From Streptomyces sp. SDr-06 (GTDB lineage Bacteria > Actinomycetota > Actinomycetes > Streptomycetales > Streptomycetaceae), in contig NZ_QOLA01000001.1 in assembly GCF_003324565.1 (NCBI RefSeq), positions 496,001 to 560,000 on the forward strand: 64,000 nt of DNA. The letters are read 5' to 3'. The position numbers were made by a program, and so were the translations under genes. The notes under the pieces were generated by a model. That model did not search any database. It saw only the letters and a program-made list of their open reading frames with translations, and was not told where the DNA came from. Shown here one piece after another: positions 1 through 8,162 of this stretch. How positions within the stretch are numbered: position 1 is the stretch's first letter; each line of letters starts with the position of its first letter.

Positions 1-53
1 TCACCGCGGAGGCCTTCTCGTCGTACGCGGGCCAGGTGTACGCGACCCCCTGA
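1..53 (+). CDS. C-terminal end of an unidentified protein (partial)
   Basis: An open frame enters from the left edge and ends with residues TAEAFSSYAGQVYATP followed by TGA at 51-53. Every codon of this short tail ends in G or C except none that break the frame, as expected for a real streptomycete gene. Only 16 residues are visible, so the family cannot be named. No convincing hairpin follows it before the next gene. Confidence 0.45.
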   Translation, partial: TAEAFSSYAGQVYATP

Positions 54-176
54 CCTGTCCCGTCGACCGGCCGGGTGGGGCCCCGTGGAGAGGTGCGGAC
101 GGGGCGTGTGGGCCGGATGCGGTGCGGGTAGGCGGGGGCGAGAATGGTGCATTACCGGACGAACGTAGGAGGCGGT

Positions 177-377
177 ATGAACGACCGGCCCGATTCCAGC
201 CCGCAGCCCGACCCCGTGACCCCCGACGCCCTGCTGCACACGGGATCCGGGGGCGAGGTCACCGCCGAGGACCTCGTGCTCGCGTCCGGGCGGGACATCA
301 CCCCGCAGAACCTGGCCTGGGCCGAGCGCAAGCTGGCCGCGGAGGGTCCCGCCGCCCTCGACAAGCTGCTCCCTTGA
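177..377 (+). CDS. small conserved hypothetical protein (66 aa)
   Basis: A 66-residue hydrophilic protein with no signal peptide or membrane segment. The frame is open from 144, but ATG 177 is preferred because a strong ribosome binding site (GTAGGAGGCGG) sits just before it. The first third is rich in Pro, Asp and Ser; the C-terminal half (TAEDLVLASGRDITPQNLAWAERKLA, split here as an acidic then a basic stretch) looks helical. It resembles short streptomycete proteins of unknown function. It ends convergently with the Rho-like gene, with a hairpin between the two. No function is proposed. Confidence 0.7.
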   Translation: MNDRPDSSPQPDPVTPDALLHTGSGGEVTAEDLVLASGRDITPQNLAWAERKLAAEGPAALDKLLP

Positions 378-416
378 GGCTTTCCGGGGCGTGACGGCCC
401 AGCGGGGCGCGCCGCC

Positions 417-446
417 GGGCCGGGGCGCGCCCCGGCGCCCCGGCCC
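417..446. terminator. bidirectional hairpin terminator
   Basis: Perfect inverted repeat GGGCCGGGGCG / CGCCCCGGCCC, 11-bp arms with an 8-nt loop, between two convergent genes. There is no T-tract, which is usual for this G+C content. Confidence 0.7.
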
Positions 447-449
447 CCG

Positions 450-1586
450 TCAGGCGGTGAGTCGGACGTGCCGCAGGAAGGCGGCGTTGTCCGGCGTCTG
501 GCGGATCTTGTCCAGGAGAGCTTCGAGGGCGCCGTGCGCGTCCTGGTGGTGCAGCGCCCGGCGCAGCCCGCGCACCGCGCTCAACTCCCCAGGACTCAGC
601 AGGAGTTCCTCGCGCCGGGTGCCGGAGGGGGCGATGTCGACGGCCGGGAAGAGCCGCTTGTCGGCGAGGGCCCGGGCCAGCCGCAGCTCCATGTTGCCGG
701 TGCTCTTGAGCTCTTCGAAGAAGTAGTCGTCGGCGCGCGAGCCGGTCTCGACCAGAGCGGTCGCCAGGATCGTCAGGGAACCGGCCTCCTCGGTGCGGCG
801 TGCCGCGCCGAACAGCCGCTTGGGGCCGTGCAGGGCGGCGGCGTCGACCCCGCCGCTGAGGGTGCGCCCGCCCGGCCCCGCCGCGTTGTTGTGGGCGCGG
901 CACAGCCGGGTGAGCGAGTCCAAGAGGACGACGACGTCCCTGCCCTGCTCGACCAGGCGCTTGGCGCGCTCGATCGCGAGCTCGGCGAGCGCGATGTGCT
1001 CCTTCGCGGGCCGGTCGAAGGTCGAGGCGAACACCTCGCCCTGGACCGATCGCCGCATGTCGGTGACCTCCTCGGGCCGTTCGTCGACCAGCAGCACCAT
1101 GAGATGGCACTCGGGGTGGTTGTGGGCGACGGCCGCGGCCAACTCCTTGAGCACCGCGGTCTTTCCGGCCTTGGGCGGCGCCACGATCAGCCCGCGCTGC
1201 CCCTTGCCGACGGGGGCGACCAGGTCGATGACGCGCGTCGTGAGCCGGTCGGCCCGGGTCTCCAGGCGCAGCCGCTCACGCGGGTGCAGCGGGGTGAGGT
1301 CGGCGAAGTGCGGCCGACGGCGCAGCTCCTGGACGGGGGCGCCGTTGACACGTACGACGCGTTCGGGCGTGGCGCCCTCGCATTCGACGAAGTCGCCCTT
1401 GCGCAGGGCGAGTTGCTTGATCAGAGTGGGCGGCACCTTCACGTCGCCCGGGGAGGGGGCGCAGCCGGCGGTCCGCAGTCGGCCCTGGCCTCCCGTGAGG
1501 TCGAGGACCCCGGCGAGCGGGGCCTCGGTGGAGTGGTCGTGGTGGTCGTGGTGGATGGTGCGGGGGTGTTCGAGCGTGCTCAGCAC
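450..1586 (-). CDS. Rho-like transcription termination factor, short paralogue
   Basis: A 378-residue protein with the Rho core: an N-terminal RNA-binding domain (about residues 30-110), Walker A APPKAGKT (about 136-143), Walker B in DVVVLLDSLTRL, the R-loop-like SGGVDAAALHGPKRLFGAARR region (seen as SGGVD then PKRLFGAAR), and the conserved C-terminal RREELL segment. Rho is a hexameric RNA-dependent ATPase that releases RNA polymerase. The start is taken at GTG 1586, with GAAGGGA before it; the open frame extends to 1745 but that part has non-Rho composition. The housekeeping actinobacterial Rho is much longer because of a basic N-terminal insertion; this one lacks it and instead starts with a histidine-rich patch (HHDHHDH, residues 12-18). 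I therefore infer a second, accessory Rho. Whether the genome also holds the long form cannot be seen here. Confidence 0.85.
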   Translation of the reverse strand: MLSTLEHPRTIHHDHHDHSTEAPLAGVLDLTGGQGRLRTAGCAPSPGDVKVPPTLIKQLALRKGDFVECEGATPERVVRVNGAPVQELRRRPHFADLTPLHPRERLRLETRADRLTTRVIDLVAPVGKGQRGLIVAPPKAGKTAVLKELAAAVAHNHPECHLMVLLVDERPEEVTDMRRSVQGEVFASTFDRPAKEHIALAELAIERAKRLVEQGRDVVVLLDSLTRLCRAHNNAAGPGGRTLSGGVDAAALHGPKRLFGAARRTEEAGSLTILATALVETGSRADDYFFEELKSTGNMELRLARALADKRLFPAVDIAPSGTRREELLLSPGELSAVRGLRRALHHQDAHGALEALLDKIRQTPDNAAFLRHVRLTA

Positions 1587-1796
1587 AGGAGGGTCCCTTC
1601 GCGCGACGGGGCGCAGGAGAAGTCCGGGCCGTACGACGGCCGGGAGGGGAACAGCGGGCGCCGCGCTGGAGGCGGCACCGGGAGGGAACGAGCACGGACG
1701 CCGCGAAGAAGGGGGCGTACACACGTGCTGAGGGCACAGTAGCACTCCTGGTAGCCGCCAGGGAGTCGGACGGCGTCCGGGAGCCTGCTCGGCTGC

Positions 1797-1893
1797 CCCC
1801 CGGGGGGCTGCGCCCCAGCCCCCGGGACCCCTGCCCGCCCTTCGGCTTGCGGGCCGTGGTCGCTTCTCGCGCAGTTCCCCGCGCCCCTAACAG
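1797..1893. repeat. dispersed streptomycete intergenic repeat
   Basis: Between the rho-like gene and the DUF2252 gene lies a non-coding block containing a GC palindrome around CCCCCCGGGGGG followed by GGTCGCTTCTCGCGCAGTTC and CCCCGCGCCCC. From memory, the element with core CGCGCAGTTCCCCGCGCCCC recurs between genes in many Streptomyces genomes. Only one copy is in this window, so the repeat status is knowledge, not something seen here. The rest of the 342-bp gap (1587-1928) shows nothing else I can support. Confidence 0.5.
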
Positions 1894-1928
1894 CACCGGT
1901 GCTGGCCGGCATCGGCTGGGGCGCGGTG

Positions 1929-3287
1929 TCAGAACCCGGTCGCGGCCTCGATCGTGCCGTCGGCCACGGCCGCCGCCAGGGCCGCGTGGTCGGCGGCGTT
2001 CTGGTCGGCGTAGCGCACCGCGAACGTGGCGACGGCCCGCTCGAAGGCGTCCGAGCCCCCGAGGTAGGCGGCGACGGCGATGCGGTCGCCGGACCGGGCG
2101 TGGGCGCGGGCGAGCGCGGTGCCGCACAGACCGGCGTACGCCGCCAGGACCGGCGGGGCCATGCGGCCGAGGTCGACGGCGCCCTTCAGGTCGCGCAGCC
2201 GGCGCCAGTAGAAGTGCCGCCCCTGCGGCCCGGTCATCCAGCCGAGGAAGATGTCACCGCCGGCCTGCAGCAGGCGCTGGCCCGCGACCACCCGGTGCCC
2301 GTGGTGGGCCGGGGCCACGCCCGGGAGATGGGGTTCCAGCACCGACCGCTGGGCCTCCTTGATCTGGAGGAAGAGCGGATCGGCCGCGTCCCGGCCCTCA
2401 AGGAGCACGAGATAGCAGCGAGGACCGATGCCGCCCACCCCGACGGCCTTGCGGGACGCGTCCACGAACCGGTAGCGGTCGAGGAGCACGCGCTGCTCCT
2501 CGGCCAGCGAGGAACGGTAGTCACTGAAGATCTTCCGCAGCGCCACCAGGTCGGGGCCGTCCACCGGGTCGAGCAGCGGCGGGTCCTCGACGACGCGGCG
2601 CCGCCCGTCGCGGATCTCGGTGAGCTTGGCGAGGGGCGGCAGGTCGGTGCGGCCGCGCGGCGCGGCCGGTCCCAGCCCGGTCGCCCCGCGGTCGGCGGTG
2701 CGGCGTACGAGGCGCACGATGTCCCGGGTGTCGATGTGCTCGTACCAGACGTCGAGCTCACCCCGGCAGGCGAGCCTGCGCATGCCGCGGCGGTACGCCT
2801 CCGCCGCGGCAAGGGCGGGGACGCGGACGCCCTGGCCCCGGTGACCGTTCTCGCGCGCGGCGACGGCGACGCTGGCGGCGAGCCGCTTGACGTCCCATTC
2901 GAAGGGGCCGGGGCAGGTCTCGTCGAAGTCGTCGACGTCGAACAGGAGGGACCGCTCGGGCGAGGTGAACACGCCGAAGTTCAACAGGTGGGCGTCGCCA
3001 CAGAGTTGGACGGTCAGCCCGGTGTTCTCCTGGGCCGCGAGGTCGGCCGCCATCACCGCGGGCGATCCGCACAGGAAGCGGAGCGCGCTCTCGGCCATCC
3101 GTCCGTACCGGATCGGGACCAGCTCGGGCACCCATGTGCGGGCCTGCTCCCCGAGGACGGTCAGCGGGTCGGGCCGGTCGGCGCCGGGGATCCACCGGCC
3201 GTGCGCGGAGCGCGAGAGCCGTTTGCGGGCGGCGCGGCCGTGGCGCGCCCGCTCGTCGGGGCTCGTCGCGGGGCTCGGGCTGGTCAT
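1929..3287 (-). CDS. DUF2252 family protein
   Basis: A 452-residue cytoplasmic protein of the DUF2252 family, common in actinobacteria and functionally unassigned. The conserved blocks CGDAHLLNFG and LLFDVDDFDE (about residues 110-140) resemble the catalytic loop and metal-binding DFD motif of aminoglycoside-phosphotransferase-type kinases, so a small-molecule kinase-like fold is possible. A distal block has DGGIG-like GGIGPRCYLVLLEG and LQIKEA. ATG 3287 is chosen over longer in-frame options because GGAAGGTG lies just before it and the family starts near here. It is monocistronic and divergent from the dehydrogenase gene. The catalytic role is not established. Confidence 0.85.
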   Translation of the reverse strand: MTSPSPATSPDERARHGRAARKRLSRSAHGRWIPGADRPDPLTVLGEQARTWVPELVPIRYGRMAESALRFLCGSPAVMAADLAAQENTGLTVQLCGDAHLLNFGVFTSPERSLLFDVDDFDETCPGPFEWDVKRLAASVAVAARENGHRGQGVRVPALAAAEAYRRGMRRLACRGELDVWYEHIDTRDIVRLVRRTADRGATGLGPAAPRGRTDLPPLAKLTEIRDGRRRVVEDPPLLDPVDGPDLVALRKIFSDYRSSLAEEQRVLLDRYRFVDASRKAVGVGGIGPRCYLVLLEGRDAADPLFLQIKEAQRSVLEPHLPGVAPAHHGHRVVAGQRLLQAGGDIFLGWMTGPQGRHFYWRRLRDLKGAVDLGRMAPPVLAAYAGLCGTALARAHARSGDRIAVAAYLGGSDAFERAVATFAVRYADQNAADHAALAAAVADGTIEAATGF

Positions 3288-3465
3288 GGGCACACCTTCC
3301 GGCATGCGGTCCGGGGCGGGCGGGGCACGGGACCGGTGGCGGTCTCTCCCGTTCTGTGGTTCTCGACTTCCGTGGCGGTCGGGTTCGTGGGTCCGCGGTC
3401 TCGTCGTCGGCGGACGGAGCACCGGGGAACCCGGTCCTCCGCCCGCATCCGAGCGTATCCAGGGT

Positions 3466-3532
3466 GTGCCGTCACGGCACCTGCTGCGTCGGCCACCGTC
3501 CCGTGGCCGGACCCCGCCCGTCCGACGGGCGG
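3466..3532. other. two inverted repeats in a divergent intergenic region
   Basis: The 319-bp gap between the divergent DUF2252 and dehydrogenase genes has two perfect dyads: GTGCCGT-C-ACGGCAC (3466-3480) and CCGCCCGTC-C-GACGGGCGG (3514-3532). They lie 75 to 140 bp before the dehydrogenase start, a position suited to operators or an mRNA leader hairpin. No clear -10/-35 pair was recognised and nothing else was seen in the gap. Confidence 0.4.
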
Positions 3533-3606
3533 AAGAGGCAGTGATCATGTCGGTACCGGCGGTCCGCCGGGGCCAGGCCGTGCGATGAGACCGGGAGAGA
3601 ACCGAC

Positions 3607-4566
3607 ATGCCCCTGCGCTGTGCCCTGCTCGACGACTTCCAGGACGTCGCGGCCTCGGTCGCCGACTGGTCCCCGCTCGACGGCGAGGTCGAGGTCGTCT
3701 CCTTCGCCGAGCACTTCGCCACCGAGGCCGAACTGGCCGCCGCGCTGGCCGGGTTCGACATCGTCGTCACCCTGCGCGAGCGGGTCGCCTTCCCCGCCTC
3801 CCTGTTCGCCGCACTCCCCCGGCTGAAGCTCCTGATCGCGTCCGGCATGCGCAATTCCGTCATCGACTTCGAGGCCGCCACGGCTCACGGTGTGACGGTG
3901 TGCGGCACCGAGAGCCGGTCCACTCCGCCGGTCGAGCTGACCTGGGCGCTGCTGCTGGGCCTCGCGCGCGGGCTGGTCGAGGAGAGCGCCGCGCTGCGCG
4001 TCGGCGGCCCCTGGCAGAGCACCCTGGGCGCGGACCTGCACGGCCGGCGGCTCGGGCTGCTCGGCCTCGGCCGGATCGGGAGCAAGGTCGCCCACGTGGG
4101 CCTCGCCTTCGGCATGGACGTGGTGGCGTGGAGCCAGAACCTCACGGCGGAGCGGGCCGCCGAGGTCGGTGTCCGGCTCGCCGCCTCCAAGGAGGAGCTG
4201 CTGCGCACGAGCGACTTCGTCTCCGTGCACCTGGCGCTGGGCGAGCGCACCCGGGGTCTGCTCGGCGCCCCCGAACTGGCCCTGATGAAGCCGACCGCCC
4301 ATCTGGTCAACACCTCCCGCGCGGCGATCGTCGACGAGGAGGCCCTGCTGGACGCGCTGCGCGAGGGACGGATCGCCGGGGCCGGGGTGGACGTCTTCAC
4401 CGTCGAGCCGCTGCCCGCCGATCACCCGATGCGGTCGGCGCCGCGACTGCTCGCGACGCCGCATCTCGGCTACGTCTCGCGCGCCAACTACGAGGCCTAC
4501 TACGGCCAGGCGGTCGAGAACATCCAGGCGTTCCTGGCCGGGTGCCCGGTACGCAGGCTCGGGTAG
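3607..4566 (+). CDS. D-2-hydroxyacid dehydrogenase family protein
   Basis: A 319-residue NAD(P)-dependent oxidoreductase of the D-isomer-specific 2-hydroxyacid dehydrogenase family, which interconverts 2-oxo acids and D-2-hydroxy acids. The Rossmann glycine motif LGLGRIGSKVA is near residue 155. The catalytic set is recognisable: Arg in NTSRAAIVDE, Glu in DVFTVEPLP, and His in ATPHLGY. The N-terminal catalytic domain starts MPLRCALLDDFQD. GAGAGAACCGAC precedes ATG 3607. The substrate cannot be read from the sequence; the homologues are often only annotated as phosphoglycerate dehydrogenase-like. It stands alone, convergent with the next gene. Confidence 0.88.
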   Translation: MPLRCALLDDFQDVAASVADWSPLDGEVEVVSFAEHFATEAELAAALAGFDIVVTLRERVAFPASLFAALPRLKLLIASGMRNSVIDFEAATAHGVTVCGTESRSTPPVELTWALLLGLARGLVEESAALRVGGPWQSTLGADLHGRRLGLLGLGRIGSKVAHVGLAFGMDVVAWSQNLTAERAAEVGVRLAASKEELLRTSDFVSVHLALGERTRGLLGAPELALMKPTAHLVNTSRAAIVDEEALLDALREGRIAGAGVDVFTVEPLPADHPMRSAPRLLATPHLGYVSRANYEAYYGQAVENIQAFLAGCPVRRLG

Positions 4567-4577
4567 CGCGGGCGCGG

Positions 4578-5420
4578 TCAGTTCTCCGCGCGCTCCGCGA
4601 AGACCTCGCGGGCGGCGGCGATGCCGTTGAGCGCGGCGGGGAACCCGGCGTAGCCCGCCATCTGCGTGATGACCTCGACGACCTCCTCACGGGTGCCGCC
4701 CACGTTGAGCAGGCCGTGGATGTGCACACGCAGCTGGGGGGCCGCCGTGCCGAGCGCGGTGCACATGGCGACGCTGGCCAGTTCACGCGACTTCAGGTCG
4801 AGCCCGGCGCGCGCGTAGACGTCCCCGAAGGCGAAGTCGATGATGTAGCGCGCCAGATCGGGCGCGATGTCCCGCAGGGAGGCGACGACCTGGTCACCGG
4901 CGTGCCCGTCGACCTCGGCCAGCTTGGCGAGTCCGCGCTCGTGGCGGTCGCCGGGCGCGGGCTCGGTGTCGACCGGGGTGGCGGCGACGTCGGGGCGGCG
5001 CTCGAAGACCTCGCGGGCGGCCGCGATCCCGTTGAGCGCGGCGGGGAAGCCCGCGTACACGGCGGTGTGGATGAGGATCTCGACGACCTCGGCGGGGCTG
5101 ACCCCGACATTGAGCGCGCCGTCGATGTGGAAGCGCAGCTGGGGAGCGGCGTTGCCCATCGCGGCCAGTGCGCCGACGGTGGCGATCTGCCGCTGGCGCA
5201 AGGTGAGTCCGGGCCGGGAGAGCACGTCGCCGTACCCGAAGGCCACGGTCATGCGGCCCAGGTCCGGCGCGATGTCGGCCAGGCTGTCCAGGACGGCCGG
5301 GTGCTCCTGGCGGCCGACGGTCCGCAGCAAGGCGAGCCCGCGCTCGTACCGCTCGTCGGTGGCGCCGTCGGCGGCGTGCCGGGCGTCGGGTGCGTCGTTC
5401 GTGTGCTCCGCGTTGTTCAT
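4578..5420 (-). CDS. tandem carboxymuconolactone decarboxylase (CMD) family protein
   Basis: A 280-residue protein made of two homologous CMD/AhpD-like domains, about residues 25-140 and 155-275. Both repeats contain an ERGLA.L segment, AFG(Y/F)GDV, APQLR.HI and AGFPAALNGIAAAREVF, so the gene arose by internal duplication or fusion. CMD proteins include the protocatechuate-pathway decarboxylase and AhpD-like alkylhydroperoxidases. The AhpD CxxC pair is absent here, so a peroxidase role is unlikely, and the real reaction is unknown. ATG 5420 has no Shine-Dalgarno sequence; a MerR-type promoter ends 7 nt before it, indicating a leaderless transcript. No merR gene is adjacent. Confidence 0.85.
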   Translation of the reverse strand: MNNAEHTNDAPDARHAADGATDERYERGLALLRTVGRQEHPAVLDSLADIAPDLGRMTVAFGYGDVLSRPGLTLRQRQIATVGALAAMGNAAPQLRFHIDGALNVGVSPAEVVEILIHTAVYAGFPAALNGIAAAREVFERRPDVAATPVDTEPAPGDRHERGLAKLAEVDGHAGDQVVASLRDIAPDLARYIIDFAFGDVYARAGLDLKSRELASVAMCTALGTAAPQLRVHIHGLLNVGGTREEVVEVITQMAGYAGFPAALNGIAAAREVFAERAEN

Positions 5421-5427
5421 GACCACG

Positions 5428-5458
5428 ACGCTACGAGTTGGAGCGTGCTCCAACGCAA
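5428..5458 (-). promoter_or_regulatory. MerR-type promoter/operator of the CMD gene
   Basis: Read on the minus strand: TTGCGT (-35), exactly 19 bp, then TAGCGT (-10), then 7 nt to ATG 5420. Inside the overlong spacer is a perfect dyad TTGGAGC-GT-GCTCCAA (5438-5453). A 19-bp spacer carrying a palindrome is the hallmark of promoters twisted by MerR-family activators. The regulator is not encoded next to it. Confidence 0.7.
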
Positions 5459-5537
5459 GCGGCTGTGCGCACCGGGTGTGCGGCCGAAGATCTGTTCCGC
5501 CGGGTAGAGGCGAAGTTGGGGGTACGCCCGCGAGCGG

Positions 5538-6041
5538 GTGAGCGGCGGTGAACTGGCGGGCTCCGCGGCCCTGTTCGTGCTGTACGGGGGCGGCGCGGCG
5601 GGCACGGTGGTGGGCGGCAGGCTCGCGTCCCGCTGGGACCGGGTGCGGGTGGTGCGCTGGTCGTACGCGGCCGCGATGCCCGCCGTCGCGGGGGTCGTCT
5701 TCGTTCTCGGGCCCTTCTTCCACCTGTTCGTCGCCCTCACCTCGGCCGCGCTGTACGTGCCGTTCTCCTTGCGGGTGACGCTGGGGCAGGACTGTCTGCC
5801 CACGCGGATCGGCACGGCGAGCGGGGTCACCCTCGGCCTGACGGTGAGCGCGGGCGGGGTGGCCGGTCCGCTGATCGGGGCCGCGGCCGACGCGACGTCG
5901 CTGCGGACCGCGCCGGCCCCGCTCGTGCTCTTCCCCGTGCTGGCGTGGCTCCTCATCCGCAGGCTGTCGGAGCCCACTCCCCCGGAGCCTGACGCTCCGG
6001 TGTCCCGGGGCGTCAAGTCCCGGGCGTGGAGCGGGGCTTGA
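5538..6041 (+). pseudogene. C-terminal half of an MFS transporter (remnant)
   Basis: About 167 codons with the last five or six membrane helices of a major-facilitator transporter. The gene has a loop motif GGRLASRWDRVRVV and a segment SAGGVAGPLIGAAAD that best resemble the C-terminal half of fosmidomycin-resistance-type (Fsr) permeases. The N-terminal half is missing: the frame is closed by TAG a short distance upstream (near 5505), and the 120 bp before it hold the CMD promoter, not coding sequence. GTG 5538 is only the first possible start and has no good ribosome binding site. I call it a truncated, probably dead gene; a deletion next to the CMD gene would explain it. Confidence 0.65.
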
Positions 6042-6047
6042 GCGGAA

Positions 6048-7616
6048 TCAGGGCGCCGTACGAGCCCGGCTCGCGGTGGCGCCCGCGGCGATGGCGGCCC
6101 TCGCGGTGCGGGCCCGCTGGGCGAGTTCGTCCTGCGGTTCGGCCGGGCTGTAGACGACCAGTTCCCGGTCCGCCTTGTCCAGGCGCAGGCCGTCGGGCGC
6201 GGGCGCGGTCTCGCCGTCGTACGCGAGGGTGTTCACGGCGTCGAGGCCGGTGAGCCGCAGCGACCGTACGCGTTCGGCGCGGTAGACGTGCGAGCGGCGC
6301 AGCGCCCCGGCCAGCGCGGAGACGACCAGGCGGGTGCGGGCCAGGGGCAGCTCGGCGTCGACGGTGCGCACGTCCAGGAGGCCCTGGTCGAGGCGGGGCC
6401 GGTGCGAGGGGGCGAGCCCGTCGGGCTGGTAGTGGCCGTTGCCCGCGAAGAGCAGCCACAGGCGCCGGGGCCGCCCGTCCACGACGAGACGCAGCGGTGT
6501 GGCGGTGCGCAGCACCCGCACGAGGGCGATGGCGCCGGCCGGCCACTTGCCGATCCGGCCCTCCATGCGCTCACGCATCCGTACCAGGTCCGGGTAGAGG
6601 CCGATGCTGAAGGTGTTGAGGAAGGCCGCGACGTCCCGCCCCGCGTCGTCGCGGACGCGGGCCAGGTCGACGCGGATCGCCTCGCCGCGTTCGAGGGCGT
6701 GCGCGGTGTCCTCGAAGGCGGGGACGCCCGCGTCGAGCGCGAAGTGGTTGAGGGTGCCGCCGGGGAACACCGCGAGGGCGAGCCCGGCCCGGGCGGCGCG
6801 TTCGCAGGCCGCGTTCACCGTGCCGTCGCCGCCGCACACGCCCAGTACGCCGCCGAGTTGTCCCGCCCGGGCGACCGCCTCGTCGAGCAGCGCGCCCAGG
6901 TCCTCGCCGGGAGCGAGTTCGACGATCTCGGCCTCGGGCAGCAGCAGCCGCAGGTGGTCCTGGGCGGGCAGCCGGCCCGGAACCCCCTTGCCGGAGCCCC
7001 CGTTGACGACCACGACGAGCCCCTGCCCGCGCGGCAGGGCGGGCGCCGCGGCGCGGGTGTGCAGCGGGTGCGGGGGGTGGGGTCTGGGCGGCCACCAGTA
7101 GCAGGTGACGGCGGCCGCGGCCGCGCCGAGCGCACAGCCGGCCAGCACGTCGCCGGGGTAGTGGACGCCGACGTAGACGCGGGAGAACGCCACGGCGGCG
7201 GCGACCGGGGCGACCAGCGCCCCGTACCGGGTGGATTCCAGGGCCACACCCGTCGCGAAGGCCGCGGCCGACGCGGAGTGCCCGGAGGGGAACGAGGTGG
7301 TGTGCGGCGCCTTCGTGAGGCGCCGCACCAGCGGGACGGCGTCGATGACCGGCCGGGTGCGCCGGGTCGCGTACTTGCCGGCGGTGTTGGCGGTGAGGGA
7401 GGCCAGCGCGAGGGCGCCGATCCCGCGCCGGGCGGCGCGGCGGGCGGTGGGGCCGCCGACGACGGAGAGCGTCGCCGCCGCGGCGAACCAGAGTCTGCCG
7501 TGGTCGGCGGCGCGGCTCAGGACGGGCAGCACCTGGTCGGCGCCGGCCGGCCGTGCGGTCGCCACCCGCTCGAACCAGCGGCGGTCGAGTCGTGCCATCC
7601 GGGACATGGGTGCCAT
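6048..7616 (-). CDS. PAP2 phosphatase-diacylglycerol kinase fusion protein
   Basis: A 522-residue two-domain protein. Residues about 20-190 form a PAP2 (phosphatidic-acid phosphatase type 2) membrane domain with its three motifs KYATRRTRP, PSGHSASA and SRVYVGVHYPGD. Residues about 205-510 form a diacylglycerol-kinase/sphingosine-kinase catalytic domain with VNGGSGKG and GGDGTVNA (nucleotide binding) and PGGTLNHFA. The two halves catalyse opposite steps in family terms: removal of phosphate from a lipid phosphate, and phosphorylation of a lipid. The AGGG before ATG 7616 supports the start. It follows the DUF488 gene by 42 nt on the same strand. The lipid substrates are unknown; a polyprenyl or diacylglycerol substrate is inferred. 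Confidence 0.88.
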   Translation of the reverse strand: MAPMSRMARLDRRWFERVATARPAGADQVLPVLSRAADHGRLWFAAAATLSVVGGPTARRAARRGIGALALASLTANTAGKYATRRTRPVIDAVPLVRRLTKAPHTTSFPSGHSASAAAFATGVALESTRYGALVAPVAAAVAFSRVYVGVHYPGDVLAGCALGAAAAAVTCYWWPPRPHPPHPLHTRAAAPALPRGQGLVVVVNGGSGKGVPGRLPAQDHLRLLLPEAEIVELAPGEDLGALLDEAVARAGQLGGVLGVCGGDGTVNAACERAARAGLALAVFPGGTLNHFALDAGVPAFEDTAHALERGEAIRVDLARVRDDAGRDVAAFLNTFSIGLYPDLVRMRERMEGRIGKWPAGAIALVRVLRTATPLRLVVDGRPRRLWLLFAGNGHYQPDGLAPSHRPRLDQGLLDVRTVDAELPLARTRLVVSALAGALRRSHVYRAERVRSLRLTGLDAVNTLAYDGETAPAPDGLRLDKADRELVVYSPAEPQDELAQRARTARAAIAAGATASRARTAP

Positions 7617-7658
7617 GCACCCTGCCTAGCCGCGTCGGCGCGGGTGCGCCCGCCGGGT

Positions 7659-8036
7659 TCACCCGGACGGGCGGCCCCGCTCCACGACGGAGACAAGCGT
7701 CGGCACATGGCTGTGCTCGATGTCCTTCACGGCGGTGACCAGGGTGACGGTGCCGTCCTCGACGAGGTCCCGCAGTCGCTCCAGGGCCCGGGTCTGGTCC
7801 GGTCCGGCCAGTTCGGCCTCGTACCGCTTCGTGAAGTCGGCGTACCGCCCGCGGTCCTCGTGGTACCAGCGGCGCAGTTCGGTCGAGGGGGTGAGTTCCT
7901 TGGGCCACTCGTCGACGGCCGCGTGTTCCTTGGACAGACCCCGGGGCCACAGGCGGTCGACGAGGACGCGTACCCCGTCGGCCTTCTCGGGCGGATCGTA
8001 GACGCGGCGCACCCGCATCGTGCGCTCTCCCGGCAT
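7659..8036 (-). CDS. DUF488 family protein (YeaO-like)
   Basis: A 125-residue soluble protein of the DUF488/YeaO family. Diagnostic elements are RVYDPPEKADG.RVLVDRLWPRG near the N-terminus (residues 8-30), WPKELTPS and LRRWYHED, then TLVTAVKDIEHSHV near the end. The family is widespread but has no assigned reaction. ATG 8036 is chosen for the GGGAGG 6 nt upstream. It lies downstream of a strong terminator, so it probably has its own promoter in the 8037-8117 stretch and is followed by the PAP2-kinase gene. Confidence 0.88.
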   Translation of the reverse strand: MPGERTMRVRRVYDPPEKADGVRVLVDRLWPRGLSKEHAAVDEWPKELTPSTELRRWYHEDRGRYADFTKRYEAELAGPDQTRALERLRDLVEDGTVTLVTAVKDIEHSHVPTLVSVVERGRPSG

Positions 8037-8117
8037 GGTTGCCTCCCTGGGGTCGTCCGGCCGCACGGTCACCGGCCCCACCCTGCCAACAGGCCACGCG
8101 CGCCGCGACCGACGACG

Positions 8118-8146
8118 AGGGCGGCCCCGTCGACCGGGGCCGCCCT
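8118..8146. terminator. strong hairpin terminator
   Basis: Inverted repeat AGGGCGGCCCCG / CGGGGCCGCCCT with a 12-bp stem and 5-nt loop, directly after the DUF3533 gene on the minus strand. It separates that gene from DUF488. Confidence 0.75.
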
Positions 8147-8162
8147 GGTGCGCGGGTCGGTG

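Noticed and set aside
1899..5507. A 1202-codon plus-strand open frame across the DUF2252, dehydrogenase and CMD genes
   Set aside because: No family features; it overlaps three well-supported genes in other frames. A shadow of codon bias.
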